Made by a program: the position numbers and the translations under genes. A stretch of DNA of 64,000 nt. It comes from Bathymodiolus brooksi. Its lineage: Eukaryota > Mollusca > Bivalvia > Mytilida > Modiolidae. Below are positions 34,924 through 47,500 of this stretch, piece after piece; position 1 is the stretch's first letter; each line of letters begins with the position of its first letter. The notes below the pieces were generated by a model that ran no database searches, was not told the DNA's origin, and saw nothing but the letters and a program-made list of their open reading frames with translations. Location: the NCBI GenBank assembly GCA_963680875.1, contig OY804580.1:96067353-96131352 (forward strand), in the 5' to 3' direction.

Positions 34924-35876
34924 GAGATGAAAATGGAAACCCTGTTGCAGTACAGGAAAATTCACCAATCCCATCAACAGTATTGCAAGAAATACATGAT
35001 TTGCAGACTGAGGGTCTTTCATTTGAAGATGCCATTATAAATAGTCGTGGTGCACTAGTTCCAACTGGATATACACCATATCCCTTTCGCAAAGACACTC
35101 CAGAGTCATTCTTAGATATGTTGAGAAGTGTGGTAGTAACATACATGTACAAAGACAATCAGAGTCATTCTTAGATATGTTGAGAAGTGTGGTAGTAACA
35201 TACATGTACAAAGACATCCAGAGTCATTCTTAGATATGTTGAGAAGTGTGGTAGTAACATACATGTACAAAGACATCCAGAGTCATTCTTAGATATGTTG
35301 AGAAGTGTGGTAGTAACATACATGTACAAAGACACTCCAGAGTCATTCTTAGATATGTTGAGAAGTGTGGTAGCAATGTACATGTACAGAGACATTATTC
35401 ACAAACTTCAAATGGAAGGTCGAGATTTTGCACACCATTTATATGTTCCTGAAAGAGACCCGATCACTGGGAAAGAACATCATGAGAGGTGATCATAATC
35501 ACATACTAAAAAGAATTGCTGGTGAAACTCGAGAATGTCGTTACCCATTACTGGACCCAGAAGCATTTGATAAAGCAATGCAGGACCCAGACACTGGTTT
35601 ATCACATGCAGCACTCACTGGACAGAGACCTCAGTCAGTGGAAGATGCTGAACGACTACTTTCGTATCATGTCGCAAGTTCTATGCAAAAAAATGGTGTT
35701 AACCAAGAAGCAGAATACATACTAACAGTTGCTAGCTGGCATGAAGCATCAGATGGCAGAGGGTTAAGTCAACTGGATAGGTGCAAGTCAAATCATCAGA
35801 TGTTGAACTACCTACTAGATGAATTTTTGCCCTGGCATCGAGAGAATTATGACATCACTACATTAGATATCAACAG
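34924..35876 (+). pseudogene. Exon 8 with 59-bp tandem expansion and frameshift
   Basis: It starts after GTTTCAG with 'GDENGNPVAVQENSPIPSTV' and ends at AACAG|GTTTG. From about 35092 to 35395 a unit containing 'cagagtcattcttagatatg' is present five times with spacings of 59, 59, 59 and 60 bp. The second copy brings a stop in frame (KDNQSHS then TAG), although three 59-bp units together restore the frame. Near 35490 an extra base breaks 'PITGKEHHER' from 'DHNHILKRIAGETREC' in the next frame. The remaining frame is open to the donor site ('LLDEFLPWHRENYDITTLDI'). Confidence 0.7.
35092..35395. repeat. 59/60-bp tandem repeat, five copies, inside exon 8
   Basis: Copies start at 35101, 35160, 35219, 35278 and 35338 (counted at 'cagagtcattcttag'). 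They are almost identical, so the amplification is recent or an assembly or sequencing artefact. Confidence 0.95.
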
Positions 35877-36482
35877 GTTTGTTCACCTATGGAATTATTA
35901 ATGGTTATAAACATTGAACATTGAACATGATGAATTAAAAAAATACACGATCAAGTCCTAATATTTAACATACATTTGAGAAACTCTACCTTCTAAATAG
36001 AATATAGTTTAAAAAAAATGTTATCACATATTTTGTTGCAATATGTTCGTTTTTGCATGTCCAATAATAGCTAAAAGTCAATGTTGGTTGTTTGCCCTCC
36101 TCTGGGCAAATAAGGGACAAATATCCATATTTGCCCTCGAATATCCGTATCTGCCCTCATATATCCGTATTTGCCCCCTAATTCAACTTCCGGCATCTGC
36201 GCAGTGGTCTCAAAGTACAAGGAAAGATGATGCATAAAGATATGCATAAAATCGTATTTCAATCAAATTAACACATTTCAACATATTGGAATAAAGTTTA
36301 AATAGCTTGAAACGGAATAATTAGCTCAAATGTATACGTCATGTTGAATAGGAATTTCCATTCAAATGTCAACATCTTGGGTAGATTTTACAAACAGTTT
36401 CTAACGTCATTGTACATACAGATCGACATTATTTGGTATATTTTTGAAACCAGACTCGAAACAAAAATATATGAAAGTTGAA

Positions 36483-36730
36483 CAAAGGCAACTCTCTTAT
36501 GGATTTATTTTCGCAATTTATCAGTTCAAAGATCTTTTTTGCAATATAAAAGTCAATGCTTGGAAAAGGTCAATGTAAAATATGTGATAACAAGATTATG
36601 ACATGAAATTTTCCATATCGTCCCTGGTATCAACCCTCGACCCATATCAGCCCTCCAGCTTCACTGTCGGGCTTGATATGGGAGTCTCGGGCTAATACCA
36701 GGGCTGATATGGAAAATGTCATGTAATAAT
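36483..36730 (+). repeat. Dispersed foldback element R2, forward copy
   Basis: It has an inverted-orientation partner at 63047-63295. Shared features are a leading block ('ggatttattttcgcaattta', 'gtaaaatatgtgataa') and a terminal inverted repeat, 'attttccatatcgtccctgg' against 'ccagggctgatatggaaaat', around a centre with 'gggcttgatatgggagtctc'. It is probably a MITE-like family. It lies in the intron between exons 8 and 9. Confidence 0.85.
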
Positions 36731-36904
36731 CTCTTATTATTGAATCTACATGATTATATTGCATAATTATTTGAAAAAGGTAAAGAAAGCTTTTCATTTG
36801 ATTAATCATTCATTTCAAATACTGCATCAGTATGCAAAACATTCATGACGAACTTGACACATTAAATCATCTGTTGACAATACACCAATGTTATACATTT
36901 ATTG

Positions 36905-36992
36905 CATGCTGGTGAGGGAAATATGAAAATTTATTCACCCAAGGGTATCATATTCCTCGTGGGTGAATAAGTTTCATATTTCATATTTCCTG
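36905..36992. repeat. Small inverted repeat in intron 8
   Basis: 'gggaaatatgaaaatttatt' + 'caccca' pairs with 'tgggtgaataagtttcatat' + 'ttc' around a short loop; a hairpin with a stem of about 25 bp. Confidence 0.6.
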
Positions 36993-37606
36993 TACCCGCA
37001 TTAAAAAAAAAGTCAAAACACAAAAAAAATCACATTGTAACGGTTGCCTGCAAATGATGCGTTCCGAGTGCCTGTCAAAGAACGATAACTCTGGCGGAAA
37101 AACATGTGAGGCTTCCGAAGTGGTGGAATATGATTTTTGTCCTGTGTGATCACTGTTCTGATTTTTACCCATTGTCCAATCAAATTAATCTATTTATGGT
37201 AATTAATACATGAGGTATAATAAAAAAAAAAATTAGCCCATGCGTTGCCAGTAAGCTCAATTTCCGACCGTCAAATTATTCAATTGATGCCGTCAATTAA
37301 TAAACTACAACACGGTTATCTCCTAAATATACTCAAAATTTTATTAAGTTTTCAAACAACTATATAATAAAATATATCTTCTTAATAACCATCCCATTTT
37401 TCAGCAAACAATGACCATCGTCTTTTATAGGGGATGTCTGAAGACAGGTTGAATAGTATCCATTATCTTACTTAGTAACATGCAAGAACACAGAACACTG
37501 CATTAATGCCTGCCTATACTATTACTAATACAAAACTGTTAAATGTATTACTGTTGTGTTTATCTCTTGTTAAAAACAGAAATGTAATCATTCTTTTTTT
37601 TAACAG

Positions 37607-37696
37607 GCCAATGGATGACATCCGAGGATTTACAAGGGAGACTTTTATTGAAATAACACCAACATTGAAAGTCAAGAACTCAGAAGTATTAGAAAT
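37607..37696 (+). pseudogene. Exon 9, cut off by repeat R1
   Basis: After TTTAACAG the frame continues in phase, completing AGG across the junction: 'RPMDDIRGFTRETFIEITPT' and 'LKVKNSEVLEI'. From about 37697 the sequence is that of dispersed repeat R1, so the normal continuation and donor site are missing. Confidence 0.65.
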
Positions 37697-38030
37697 AATT
37701 TCACTGTGTTCTACATATGCATAGAATCGGGAGATCATATGCTTTCCAATTACAGGCACAAGATAACAAAATATGCGTACCACAATGAATTTTAGTGATA
37801 GATTCCAAATGCAATTGTCGATCGTTTTCTGTTTACAAAATATGAAAACCCGTCGTCTGCCACATTCAACAACTGTGCATAAATAATTTTCTCCCAAAAA
37901 AAGAGTAATTTAGCGGGGTATCTATTTATAAAAGCATTTTTTAATTCATGTTTTGAAGGAACAATTAGGGCACATCAATTTTATTTCGTTCATAATTGTG
38001 TCCGTTCGTAAATTGCGTCTGGTGAGGCTA
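37697..38030 (-). repeat. Dispersed repeat R1, inverted copy
   Basis: Reverse complement of 9066-9382 with moderate divergence and a roughly 15-25-base length difference near 38003. It begins exactly where exon 9 of the multi-exon gene loses its frame. Confidence 0.75.
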
Positions 38031-40707
38031 CCAGTATTGGTAGTATTGCGATCGCCAAGTACAGGATATCCCTTAAATCTTCATAGCAAACCAGATATGC
38101 ATTAAATATTTCATTCTAATACTTTCAATTTACCTTAAAATTACATGCATTATTAATTAGTAATAATGCTGGAAACGTGGACGCCAAGGACGAATCCAAC
38201 TGCTCACAGGCCATCAGAACAAGACGTCTCACAATTTTGTTGACTGGTGTTATGTGTGCAACTCGTATCAATACGTTGATACTTGGACAGTCTCTCATTC
38301 TTACTCTAAAAACATCTTTCTCCAAACAAAATAACCATATATCTGAGGAGTCTAACCAGCTGCTACTCGATGTTGTCACTTGGACAGCCATAATTTGAAT
38401 GACAGATTGACTTCCGGCAATCGGTTATATATTTCATAAAAGCGTGCCATGTGCAAAGATGCGTCACCCCCCTGAGACGACATCATACTTTTGATGTTAA
38501 AACTTGTTTCCAACAAAATCTATACATATTTGACGTCATTGTGATGTCATGAGCGTTATATGTTTTCTGTATTTCGTGGAATTTTGCTCCCGATAGTTCG
38601 ACGGTTTTCGAAGAAATTAAGCACCTCCGTAGTCGTGCACCAGACAATATTTTACCAGATTATTAAAATAAATTAAACAAACCTACTGTTAAAGTATTTT
38701 TTTGGTGCACGAGGTGTTAAATTTCTTGAAAAACGACGGGAAAATGTTCAAATATTACAAGCGCTTAGATGACGTTTTGATGTTTGAGAAGCAATATTTG
38801 CCGTGAAAAAACGATGGTATGTCGGCATGTAACAGTTATATAACATAAAAATAAAATAAACACCACTTCATCCAAAATAGTTTTTTTTCATAAGCCCCCA
38901 ATTATTGATTATATATTTTCTTCCGAGATACTGAAATAATTATTACTACCGGGATACTGAGGAAGGTTTAATGGTCTATCGATGCTACTTCTAAAATGAA
39001 GTAAAATATTTGATCCAAAAGGAGTAGATATTTTTTGGGCACAATCAAACATATCCTTAAGAAGAGTTTGAAGATACCACAGGGGCAATCAGAATCCGTA
39101 TATGCGTTCTGTCATGTGCATAAGTTATTGTTTGCATGATTGACAGACAATATTCATCATATTGTTTTCTAGCTTCTGAACTGTCGATCGAGAAAAAAAT
39201 AAAATATTCTAGACAGGCAGCATATAGCCAGTCAATGAGGTTTGCAATTAATATTTCGCATGCACAATAGCGACCCACCACCACAAGGTGTGGAAAATAG
39301 AAATATTTTTCTGTGGTTTAAATGCGTATTAACTGCATTACATGTAAACTGTATTATTCTGTTTGATAAAGTCCTTTAACTAAAACAGAAATTGTTTTAC
39401 CCTTGAGTGAAATAGTGTTGTAATAAAATATCGTGAACGTGATGTAAAAGTATGAAAGCATTTCAAGGTTTATTTTAAATGAGGTTGAAACATGTCGCCG
39501 TTTGATATCAATTCGGTTGCATTTCATTTTGACGATTTTAATTACGGAAGACGATCACAACCATATTTTTTTTAACAATTGCAACTCAGCTGAGTTTTTT
39601 CATAGCATATAATAAAATGAAAAAATATACATCACAGTCGGAACAGTTCCAACATTCAATAGAAAAATCGTAGAAATAATATCATTTAGTGTCCGTCGTC
39701 TGTTATCCATAACTTTTCATATTAATATTTAATCTTTTTCTTAGAAACTGCAAAACCAAATACTTTATTTTACGCTATCAAGTTCTCTCAACCCGCACCT
39801 TGGCATTTTTTTTTAATAGATTTATGATGGTTGTCCATAAAAATGTACTGGAATATATCATAACATTGGTTGTCGTTAAGAATAAAGTACGGTTAAAAAA
39901 GTGTTTAAAAAAATTTCAAATATGACAAAGTTCTATTCCTCAAATAAATCTATCTATTACTTCTTTAAGGTTAATACCAAAATTTCGACCAGTTTTCGAC
40001 AATCAATGTTAATAAGTTTCTGAATTGATATGACCTCAATATGTACATTATCAATGTCATAGCAGACGATGAAACCAAAATTGGTCTATATGAGATATAT
40101 TTTTTAAATGATTAAAGCTTTGTTAAGGTGACGAAAAAATGAATTACGAAAAAATACAATTTGAACGTGAAATAATAGATGTGGTACGTAGTTCTTACAT
40201 TTAAAGATGACATTTTTAGATCAGATTTCTTGAGATCATTCATGCCATTTCAGCATCATAATATAACCTCTGACAAATGAAGCCATCAAAATAATGAGAG
40301 ATTTTATCACGTGAAGCAAACCGTCGAAAAACAGGAGACCGTCGAAAATGGGTGACGTTGCGACATTACTATTCGTTCACTTTAATTTCATAAAACAGTT
40401 TCAGAACATGTTTTTATTCCTGAAATCAATCCACATTGCATATTAAGTCAAATTTATGCTTTTTCTTTTTGTTTTTTAAAGATATGCATTATAATACAAT
40501 GATACGTACATTCTGTATTCTGAAAAAAATGACGTTCAGTGCTTTTCATTACCTGACTTTGTCGGTCCGCTGTGAGGAATTAGATGCACATATTAACTAA
40601 CTGTATTTATTTATGAAAAGTACATATTGTGAATACATTTTGGAGAAAATGTTATCGACATCTGAGGTGGCGCCGATTTTGCTCATCTATGGAAGGTGCT
40701 CTATTAC
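38031..40707. other. Non-coding region, repeat scraps
   Basis: No gene or RNA was recognised. 'gaagagtttgaagataccac' at 39060 is a scrap of the dispersed repeat that also occurs at 15755, 54770 (inverted) and 56057. Short complementary blocks around 38585-38760 ('ttcgacggttttcgaagaaa', 'ggtgcacgaggtgttaaatt') form a weak inverted repeat. Confidence 0.4.
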
Positions 40708-41165
40708 GATTGCTCATTTCGTCCCAATCTGTTAACAAACATGGCCGCCACAGGCGATTCTTGTTTCTGAATCGTCGATTTCTAAAGATCTTCTCCTCTG
40801 AAACCGCTTTGCCTAATGAATCGAAACTTGATAGGAAGCATATATGGAAGGGCCTCTATAGGGATTGCTCATTTCGTTTTGATCCGTAAATAAACATGGC
40901 CGCCATAGGCAATGCTTGTTTCTGATTGGTCGATTTCTAAAAATCTTCTCTGAAACTGCTTAGCCAAATGAACCGAAACTGTGTAGGAAACATATATGGA
41001 AGGTATTCTATAAAGATTGCTAATTTTGTCCCGATCCGTTAACAAACATGGCTGCCATAGGCAATTCTTGTTTCTGGTTGGTCGATTCCTAAACATCGTC
41101 TTCTCTGCTTAGCCAAATGAACCAACATTTGGTGGGAAGCACCTATGCAAGGTTCTGTATTAAGT
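40708..41165. repeat. Three-copy tandem repeat, ~153-bp unit
   Basis: Units start at 40708, 40863 and 41015 with 'gattgctcatttcg'-type starts and share 'acaaacatggccgccatagg', 'ttggtcgatttctaaa' and 'tgcttagccaaatgaaccga'. Copies have diverged by roughly 10-20 percent by eye. The small open frames here have no motif. Confidence 0.85.
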
Positions 41166-41216
41166 TTCCTCAAAGCACAATGAAAGGTGAGCGACACAGG
41201 CTCAGCCCACTGAACC

Positions 41217-41775
41217 TCTAGTTTTTATATAATTTTATTTTACTTTAGTTTGATGTATTTTTAGAAGCTATATAATTTTATTTTACTGTAGTTAGATGTA
41301 TTTGTAGAAGCTATATAATTTTATTTTACTTTAGTTTGATGTATTTTTAGAAGCTATATAATTTTATTTTACTGTAGTTAGATGTATTTGTAGAAGCTAT
41401 ATAATTTTATTTTACTTTAGTTTGATGTATTTTTAGAAGCTATATAATTTTATTTTACTGTAGTTAGATGTATTTGTAGAAGCTATATAATTTTATTTTA
41501 CTTTAGTTTGATGTATTTTTAGAAGCTATATAATTTTATTTTACTGTAGTTAGATGTATTTGTAGAAGCTATATAATTTTATTTTACTTTAGTTTGATGT
41601 ATTTGTAGAAGCTATATAATTTTATTTACTTTAGTTTGATGTATTTGTAGAAGCTATATAATTTTATTTTACTTTAATTTGATATATTTTTAGAAGCTAT
41701 ATAATTTTATTTTACTGTAGTTTGATGTATTTTTAGAAGCTATATCATTTTATTTTACTGTAGTTTGATGTATTA
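41217..41775. repeat. 43-bp AT-rich tandem array, alternating dimer
   Basis: About 13 copies of 'gaagctatataattttattt' + 'tactNtagttNgatgtattt' + 'Nta'. Two subtypes alternate regularly (ctttagttt...ttttta and ctgtagtta...ttgta), giving an 86-bp higher-order unit over the first two thirds; the last copies are of one type. Confidence 0.92.
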
Positions 41776-42974
41776 TACTGTTTTCATTTTCATTCGTTGA
41801 ATACCAAATTTTCGTGGCTTGGTTTGTACTTTCAAAGGACGAAATTCAGTACAGCAGTCTGCACGAGGCATATATAACAAGAGGTGTTGTAAAAATGAAC
41901 CAATGTGTTGAAAACAAAAATCAACAAACAACTCTTTTTCCGCCATTCCACGAAAAATGTACTGTAATCCTGATCAACCGTGAGTAGAATTCCAGCAGAT
42001 AAAACACTAGTTTCAACTGACAAATCATACAATTTTGTTGGAATTTTGCAAAAGAAAATAATGTTTTAAGAAAAGATGCAAAATTGGATTGGAGGAAGTG
42101 ACTGAATACAATTATTCCAAATGGTTAAAGCAAATTACATAGATATTTTGTGGTGCCATAAAGAATTCAGAATATAAATAATTATCTATAATTTTAAAGT
42201 GACTTGATGCAATAGCAGGAATATGTGAACTTTTCACCTTGAAGAAGTCTACTATCTGATATGTTGAAGTAATTGATGTGAATTAATTGAACATTTGATA
42301 TGACGAAATTTTATAATATAATATATGTAGTAATCTTAGAGTTTGATGTTCAAACTGTACTGAGTTATTTAACCATATAACTCATAAGTGTGCTTAGTAA
42401 AGATTGTGGTGTGTGACTGCCCAGAACGTTTCTGTTATAAAGGATGTTAATTTCCTCATCTGTTGGAGGGCATGCCCTCTTTGGTTTATTCCCTTTGTCC
42501 TGTAGTTTTAGCTGCTTTTGTTTTGTTTTCAAACTTCCCTGTCAAGTTATAAATGATTCGGATTTGTTTCAGATTTTTGTTTTGTTTTTTATTGACTTCT
42601 AGGATTTTTTTTATCGTAAAATTTTTATAAAAAATATGAAATTTTAAAATTATTAGTTTCATTTTGTCGGTTTGTATTTACACATAGTGAGAACGAAAAC
42701 ATTTATTAGAAAAAGACGACGGTCGATTATTGACATTGGTTACGGTTCATATTTTAACTCCTTCACAGGAGAGCAAAAACACAAAAAGTAGTTCCGGAAT
42801 ATATATAGGCGGGGCTTAAAAGTTTATTCGTAGGTTTAAAAGTTTATTCGTAGGCTGAAAAGTTTATTTGTCTAGTACGAATAAAGCAAATATTTATTCG
42901 TATAGCATATTTGTACAGCAAATGTACTGATTGCAGGATAAACTATTAGATCTAAAAAAAAAAAAAAAAAAAAG
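41776..42974. other. Non-coding region ending in an A20 tract
   Basis: No gene was recognised. An imperfect direct repeat ('agtttattcgtaggtttaaa', 'agtttattcgtaggctgaaa') is seen at 42820-42862. The A-run at about 42955-42974 directly abuts the truncated 5' side of the following LINE. Confidence 0.4.
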
Positions 42975-44262
42975 CCTTTGATGTTGTTGACCATGATATC
43001 ATGGCTAAAATGCTTGAAATATATGGATTCAATAAAGAAAAGCTTCAGCTCTTTTTAATTCTCATATGACAAATAGAACACAAAAAGTACAAATCGGAAA
43101 TGCTCTTTATAATAAATGTCCAGTAAAATATGGAGTACCTCAAGGTTCAACACTTGGACCTTTATTGTTTATTTTATATATAAATGATTTGCCTTTAAGT
43201 ATTTCAAATTGCAACACTGATTCGTTATGCTGATGATTCTACAATACACATTTCTGGGAGAAATATTTCAAATATACAAATTAAAGTCCAAGAAGACTTG
43301 AATAGAATTGAATTATGGTGCAAGGATAATAACATGTATATAAATTGTAATAAAACTAAATGTATGACAGTTGGAACAAAGCAAAAACTTGCTTTTCAAA
43401 ATAAAGAACTATCTTTGACTATTAATTCTGAACAGTTACAACATTCAGCTTGTGAAAAAATTACTTGGTATCAAAATTGACTTAAATCTAAATTGGAAAA
43501 ACCAAATTGATCAAATCTGTTCTAAAATATTATAAAAAAATCTACCTTCTTTCAAAAATTAAGAAATATTTAAATCTTGAATCAAGGCAACTTTTTTATT
43601 CAGGTTATATTTTGCCTTTAATTGATTATTGCTGTGTTGTTTGGGGAGCTTGTTCAAATGAGGGACTAAATCGCATTCTTCAATTGCAAAAAAGAACAGC
43701 AAGATTGATATTAGATCAAGATCACATAGCACCATCTGAACCTCTATTTAAACAACTGGGATGGATGGGTATTGAACAAAGAATTAAATTTCATAAATAT
43801 CTTCTTGTTTCAAAATGTCTAAAGAATGACGCACCTGTATATTTAAAAAATTAAATCCAATACTTGTCTGATAGAAATCATTACTCTCTCCGAAATGTTG
43901 TCAGTGAAAAATTACAAATCCCAAATGCAAAAACTGAACTTTTTAAGAAAACTTTTACATACTCTGGACCAAAGCTATGGAATGAACTTCTGTTTTCGAT
44001 ATGGCAAGTTTCTTCTTATAATGCATTTAAAACAAAAGTTAAAAGTCTCATTTTAAATGATGATGTACCTTAAATTACCATTAAATGTTTATTAATTATA
44101 TTTTTGTGTATACTTATTATAAAGTATTGCTTCTTGTGTGTAACTTTTAAATAGTGTACTTTACAATGTATGTTTAAATATGTCAGGGGGGGCCTCAGGG
44201 AAGATTAGTTATCAACTAACTGTGTAACCCTCTATGAAATTTTTTATTATTATTATTATTAT
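42975..44262 (+). pseudogene. LINE F: RT relic with (TTA)n tail
   Basis: It starts inside RT motif A ('KAFDVVDHDIMAKMLEIYGF') and is broken by frameshifts. Motif B 'YGVPQGSTLGPLLFILYIND' (about 43131-43190) and motif C 'LIRYADDSTIHIS' (about 43220-43258) are still readable. Then come 'DNNMYINCNKTKCMTVG', 'YSGYILPLIDYCCVVWGACS' (43600-43660), 'RILQLQKRTARLIL' and a C-terminal segment, 'HYSLRNVVSEKLQIPNAKTE' to 'KSLILNDDVP', with stop at 44071-44073. The 3'UTR ends in (TTA)n at 44243-44262. The N-terminus and endonuclease are missing; the copy is dead. Confidence 0.85.
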
Positions 44263-44514
44263 CAATTACAATATACTCATGGAAAGACCTCACACATTTT
44301 CGCGTACATTCGTCATTTCATTTCCCGTCATTTTGTTTGTATTTTTATTTCTCTGATGCTGATATTTTGCACCTTCTTTTTTGTTTATTATTTTATTTTC
44401 CATTTAATACATTATCAATATGCATTTTATATATAATAAAAGCTTAATTAATCTTAAACTGTTGACGAATCAATTTGTTTTACTGTGAAATGACAGATCA
44501 CAATCGTACATCCT
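44263..44514. other. Short non-coding spacer before the 51-bp satellite
   Basis: AT-rich, nothing recognised. Confidence 0.4.
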
Positions 44515-47500
44515 AACACATCTGATATCAATATATAGAAAACAAGACACGAATCTACCAAGCTACTAACATCTGATATCAGTATAGAAAAAAACAAGAT
44601 AGGTATCTGTCAGGCAGCTAATACATCTGATATCAGAATAGAAAACAAGACACATATCTACCAAGCAGCTTACACATCTGATATCTGTATAGATAACAAG
44701 ATACGTATATGTCAAGCAGCTAACTCATCTGATATCAGTATAGATAACAAGATACGTATCTGTCAAGCAGTTAACACATCTGATATCAGTATAGAAAACA
44801 AGATATGTATCTGTCAAACAGCTAACGCATCTGATATCAGTATAGAAAACAAGATACGTATCTACCAAGCAGCTAACACATCTGATATCAGTATAGAAAA
44901 CAAGATATGTATCTGTCAAGCTGCTAACACATCTGATATCAGTATAGAAAACAAATTATGCATCTGTCAAGCTGCTAACACATCTGATATCAGCATAGAA
45001 AACAAGACATGTATCTGTCAAGCTGCTAACACATCTGATATAAGTATAGAAAACAAGATACGTATCTGTCAAGCTGCTAACACATCTGATATCAGTATAG
45101 CTAACAAGATATGTATCTATCAAGCTGCTAACACATCTGATATAAGCATAGAAAACAAGACATGTATCTGTCAAGCTGCTAACACATTTGATATCAGTAT
45201 AAATAACAAGATACGTATCTGTCGAGCAGCTAACACATATTATATCAGTATAGATAACAAGACATGTATCTGTCAAGCTGCTAACACATCTTATATCAGT
45301 ATAGATAACAAGATACGTATCTGTCGAGCAGCTAACACATCTGATATCAGTATAAAAAACAAGATACGTATCTGTCAAGCAGCTAACGCATCTGATATGA
45401 GTATAGAAAACAAGATACGCATCTACCAAGCAGCTAACACATCTGATATCAGCATAGATAACAATATATGTATCTGTCAAGCGGCTAACACATCTGATAT
45501 TAGCATAGAAAACAAGACATCTATCTGGCATGGGGCTAAGACATCTGATATCAGTATAGATAACAAGATACGTATCTGTCAAGCTGTTAACACATCTGAT
45601 GTCAGTATAGATAAAAAGATACGTATCTGTCAAGCAGCTAACACATCTGATATCAGTATAGAAAACAAAACACATATCTACCAAGCGGCTAACACATCTG
45701 ATATCAGTATAGAAAACAAGATACGTATCTGTCAAGCGGTTAACACATCTGATATCACTATAGAAAACAAGACATGTATCTGTCAAGGGCTAACACATCT
45801 GCTATCAGTATAGAAAACAAGACACGTATTTACCAAGCGGCTAACACATCTGATATCAGCATAGAAAACAAGACAGGTATCTGTCAAGCAGCTAACACAT
45901 CTGATATCAGTATAGATAACAAAATACGTACATGTCAAGCAGCTAACACATCTGATGTCAGCATATAAAACAAGACAAGTATCTGTCAAGTGGCTAGCAC
46001 ATCTGATATCAGTATAGAAAATAAGATACGTATCTGTCAAGCAGCTAACACATCTGATATCAGTATAGATAGCAAAATACGTACCTGTCAAACAGCTAAC
46101 ATCTGATGTCAGTATAGAAAACAAAACACATATCTATCAAGCGGCTAACACATCTGATATCAGTATAGAAAACAAGATACGTATCCGTCAAACAGCTAAC
46201 ATCTGATGTCAGTATAAAAAACAAAACACATCTACCAAGTGGCTAACACATCTGATATCAGTATAGAAAACAAGATACATATATGTCAAGCAGCTAACAC
46301 ATCTGATATCAATATAGAAAATAAAGCATAACTACCAAGCGGCTAACACATCCAATATCAGTATAGAAAACAAGATACGTATCTGTCAAGCGGCTAACAC
46401 ATGATATCAGTATAGAAAACGACATATATCTGTCAAAGGGCTAACACATCTGATGTCAGTATATAAAACGAGACACGTATTTACCAAACGGCTAACACAT
46501 CTGATATCAGAATAGAAAACAATACAGGTATCTGTCAAGCAACTAACACATCTGATATCAGTATAGATAACAAAATACGTACATGTCAAGCAGCTAACAC
46601 ATCTGATGTCAGCATAGAAAACAAGACGTATCTGTCAAGGGGCTAACACATCTGATATCAGTATAGATAACAAAATACGTATCTGTCAAGCAGGTAACAC
46701 ATCTGATATCAGTATAGAAAACAAGATACGGATCTGTCAAGCGGTTAACACATCTGATATCAGTATAGAAAATAACATACGTATCTGTCAAGCGGCTAAC
46801 ACATCTGATATCAGTATAGAAAATAAGATACGTATCTGTCAAGCAGCTAACACATCTGATATCAATATAGAAAACAAAACACATATCTACCAAGCGGCTA
46901 ACACATCTGATATCAGAATAGAAAACAAGATACGTATCTGTCAAGCGGCTAACACATCTGATATCAGTACAGAAAACAAGACATGTATCTGTCAAGGGGC
47001 TAACACATCTGATGTCAGTATAGAAAACAAGACCTGTATCTGTCAAGGGGCTAACACATCTGATATCAGTATAGATAGCAAAATACGTATCTGTCTAGCA
47101 GGTAACACATCTGATATCAGTATAAAAAAAACACATATCTACCAAGCGGCTGACACATCTGATATCAGTATAGAAAGCAAGATACGTATCTGGCAAGCAG
47201 CTAACTGATCAGATATCAGTATATATAACAAGATACGTATCTGTCGAGCAGCTAACACATCTGATATCAGTATAGATAACAAAATACGTACCTCTCAAGT
47301 AGCTAATACATCTGATATCAGCATAAAAAACAAGAGATGTATCTGTCAAGCAACTAGCACATCTGATATCAGTATATATAACAAGACACGTATCTACCAA
47401 GCGGCTACCACATCTGATATCAGCATAGAAAACAAGATACGTATCTACCAAGCTGCTAACACATCTGATATCAGTATAGAAAACAAGATACGTATCTGTC

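Larger units (their letters stand above)
26431..37696 (+). pseudogene. Uncharacterised multi-exon gene with SANT/Myb-like N-terminus, broken copy
   Basis: Nine exons with GT/AG borders: 26431-26541, 27194-27446, 30100-30755, 31572-31703, 32363-32449, 33065-33734, 34304-34450, 34924-35876 and 37607 to about 37696. All splice phases agree across the junctions (0,1,0,0,0,1,1,2), strong evidence of a real gene. The product would exceed 800 residues: a basic N-terminus with a SANT/Myb-like segment, a long helical middle, and a C-terminal half with 'LKVVG|VVTDGEFSSLR' and 'ERDPITGKEHHER'. I do not recognise the family. Damage: TAG in exon 7, a 59-bp tandem expansion and a frameshift in exon 8, and loss of everything after exon 9 where repeat R1 begins. 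Because introns are kept, it is a decayed duplicate rather than a retrocopy. Confidence 0.75.
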
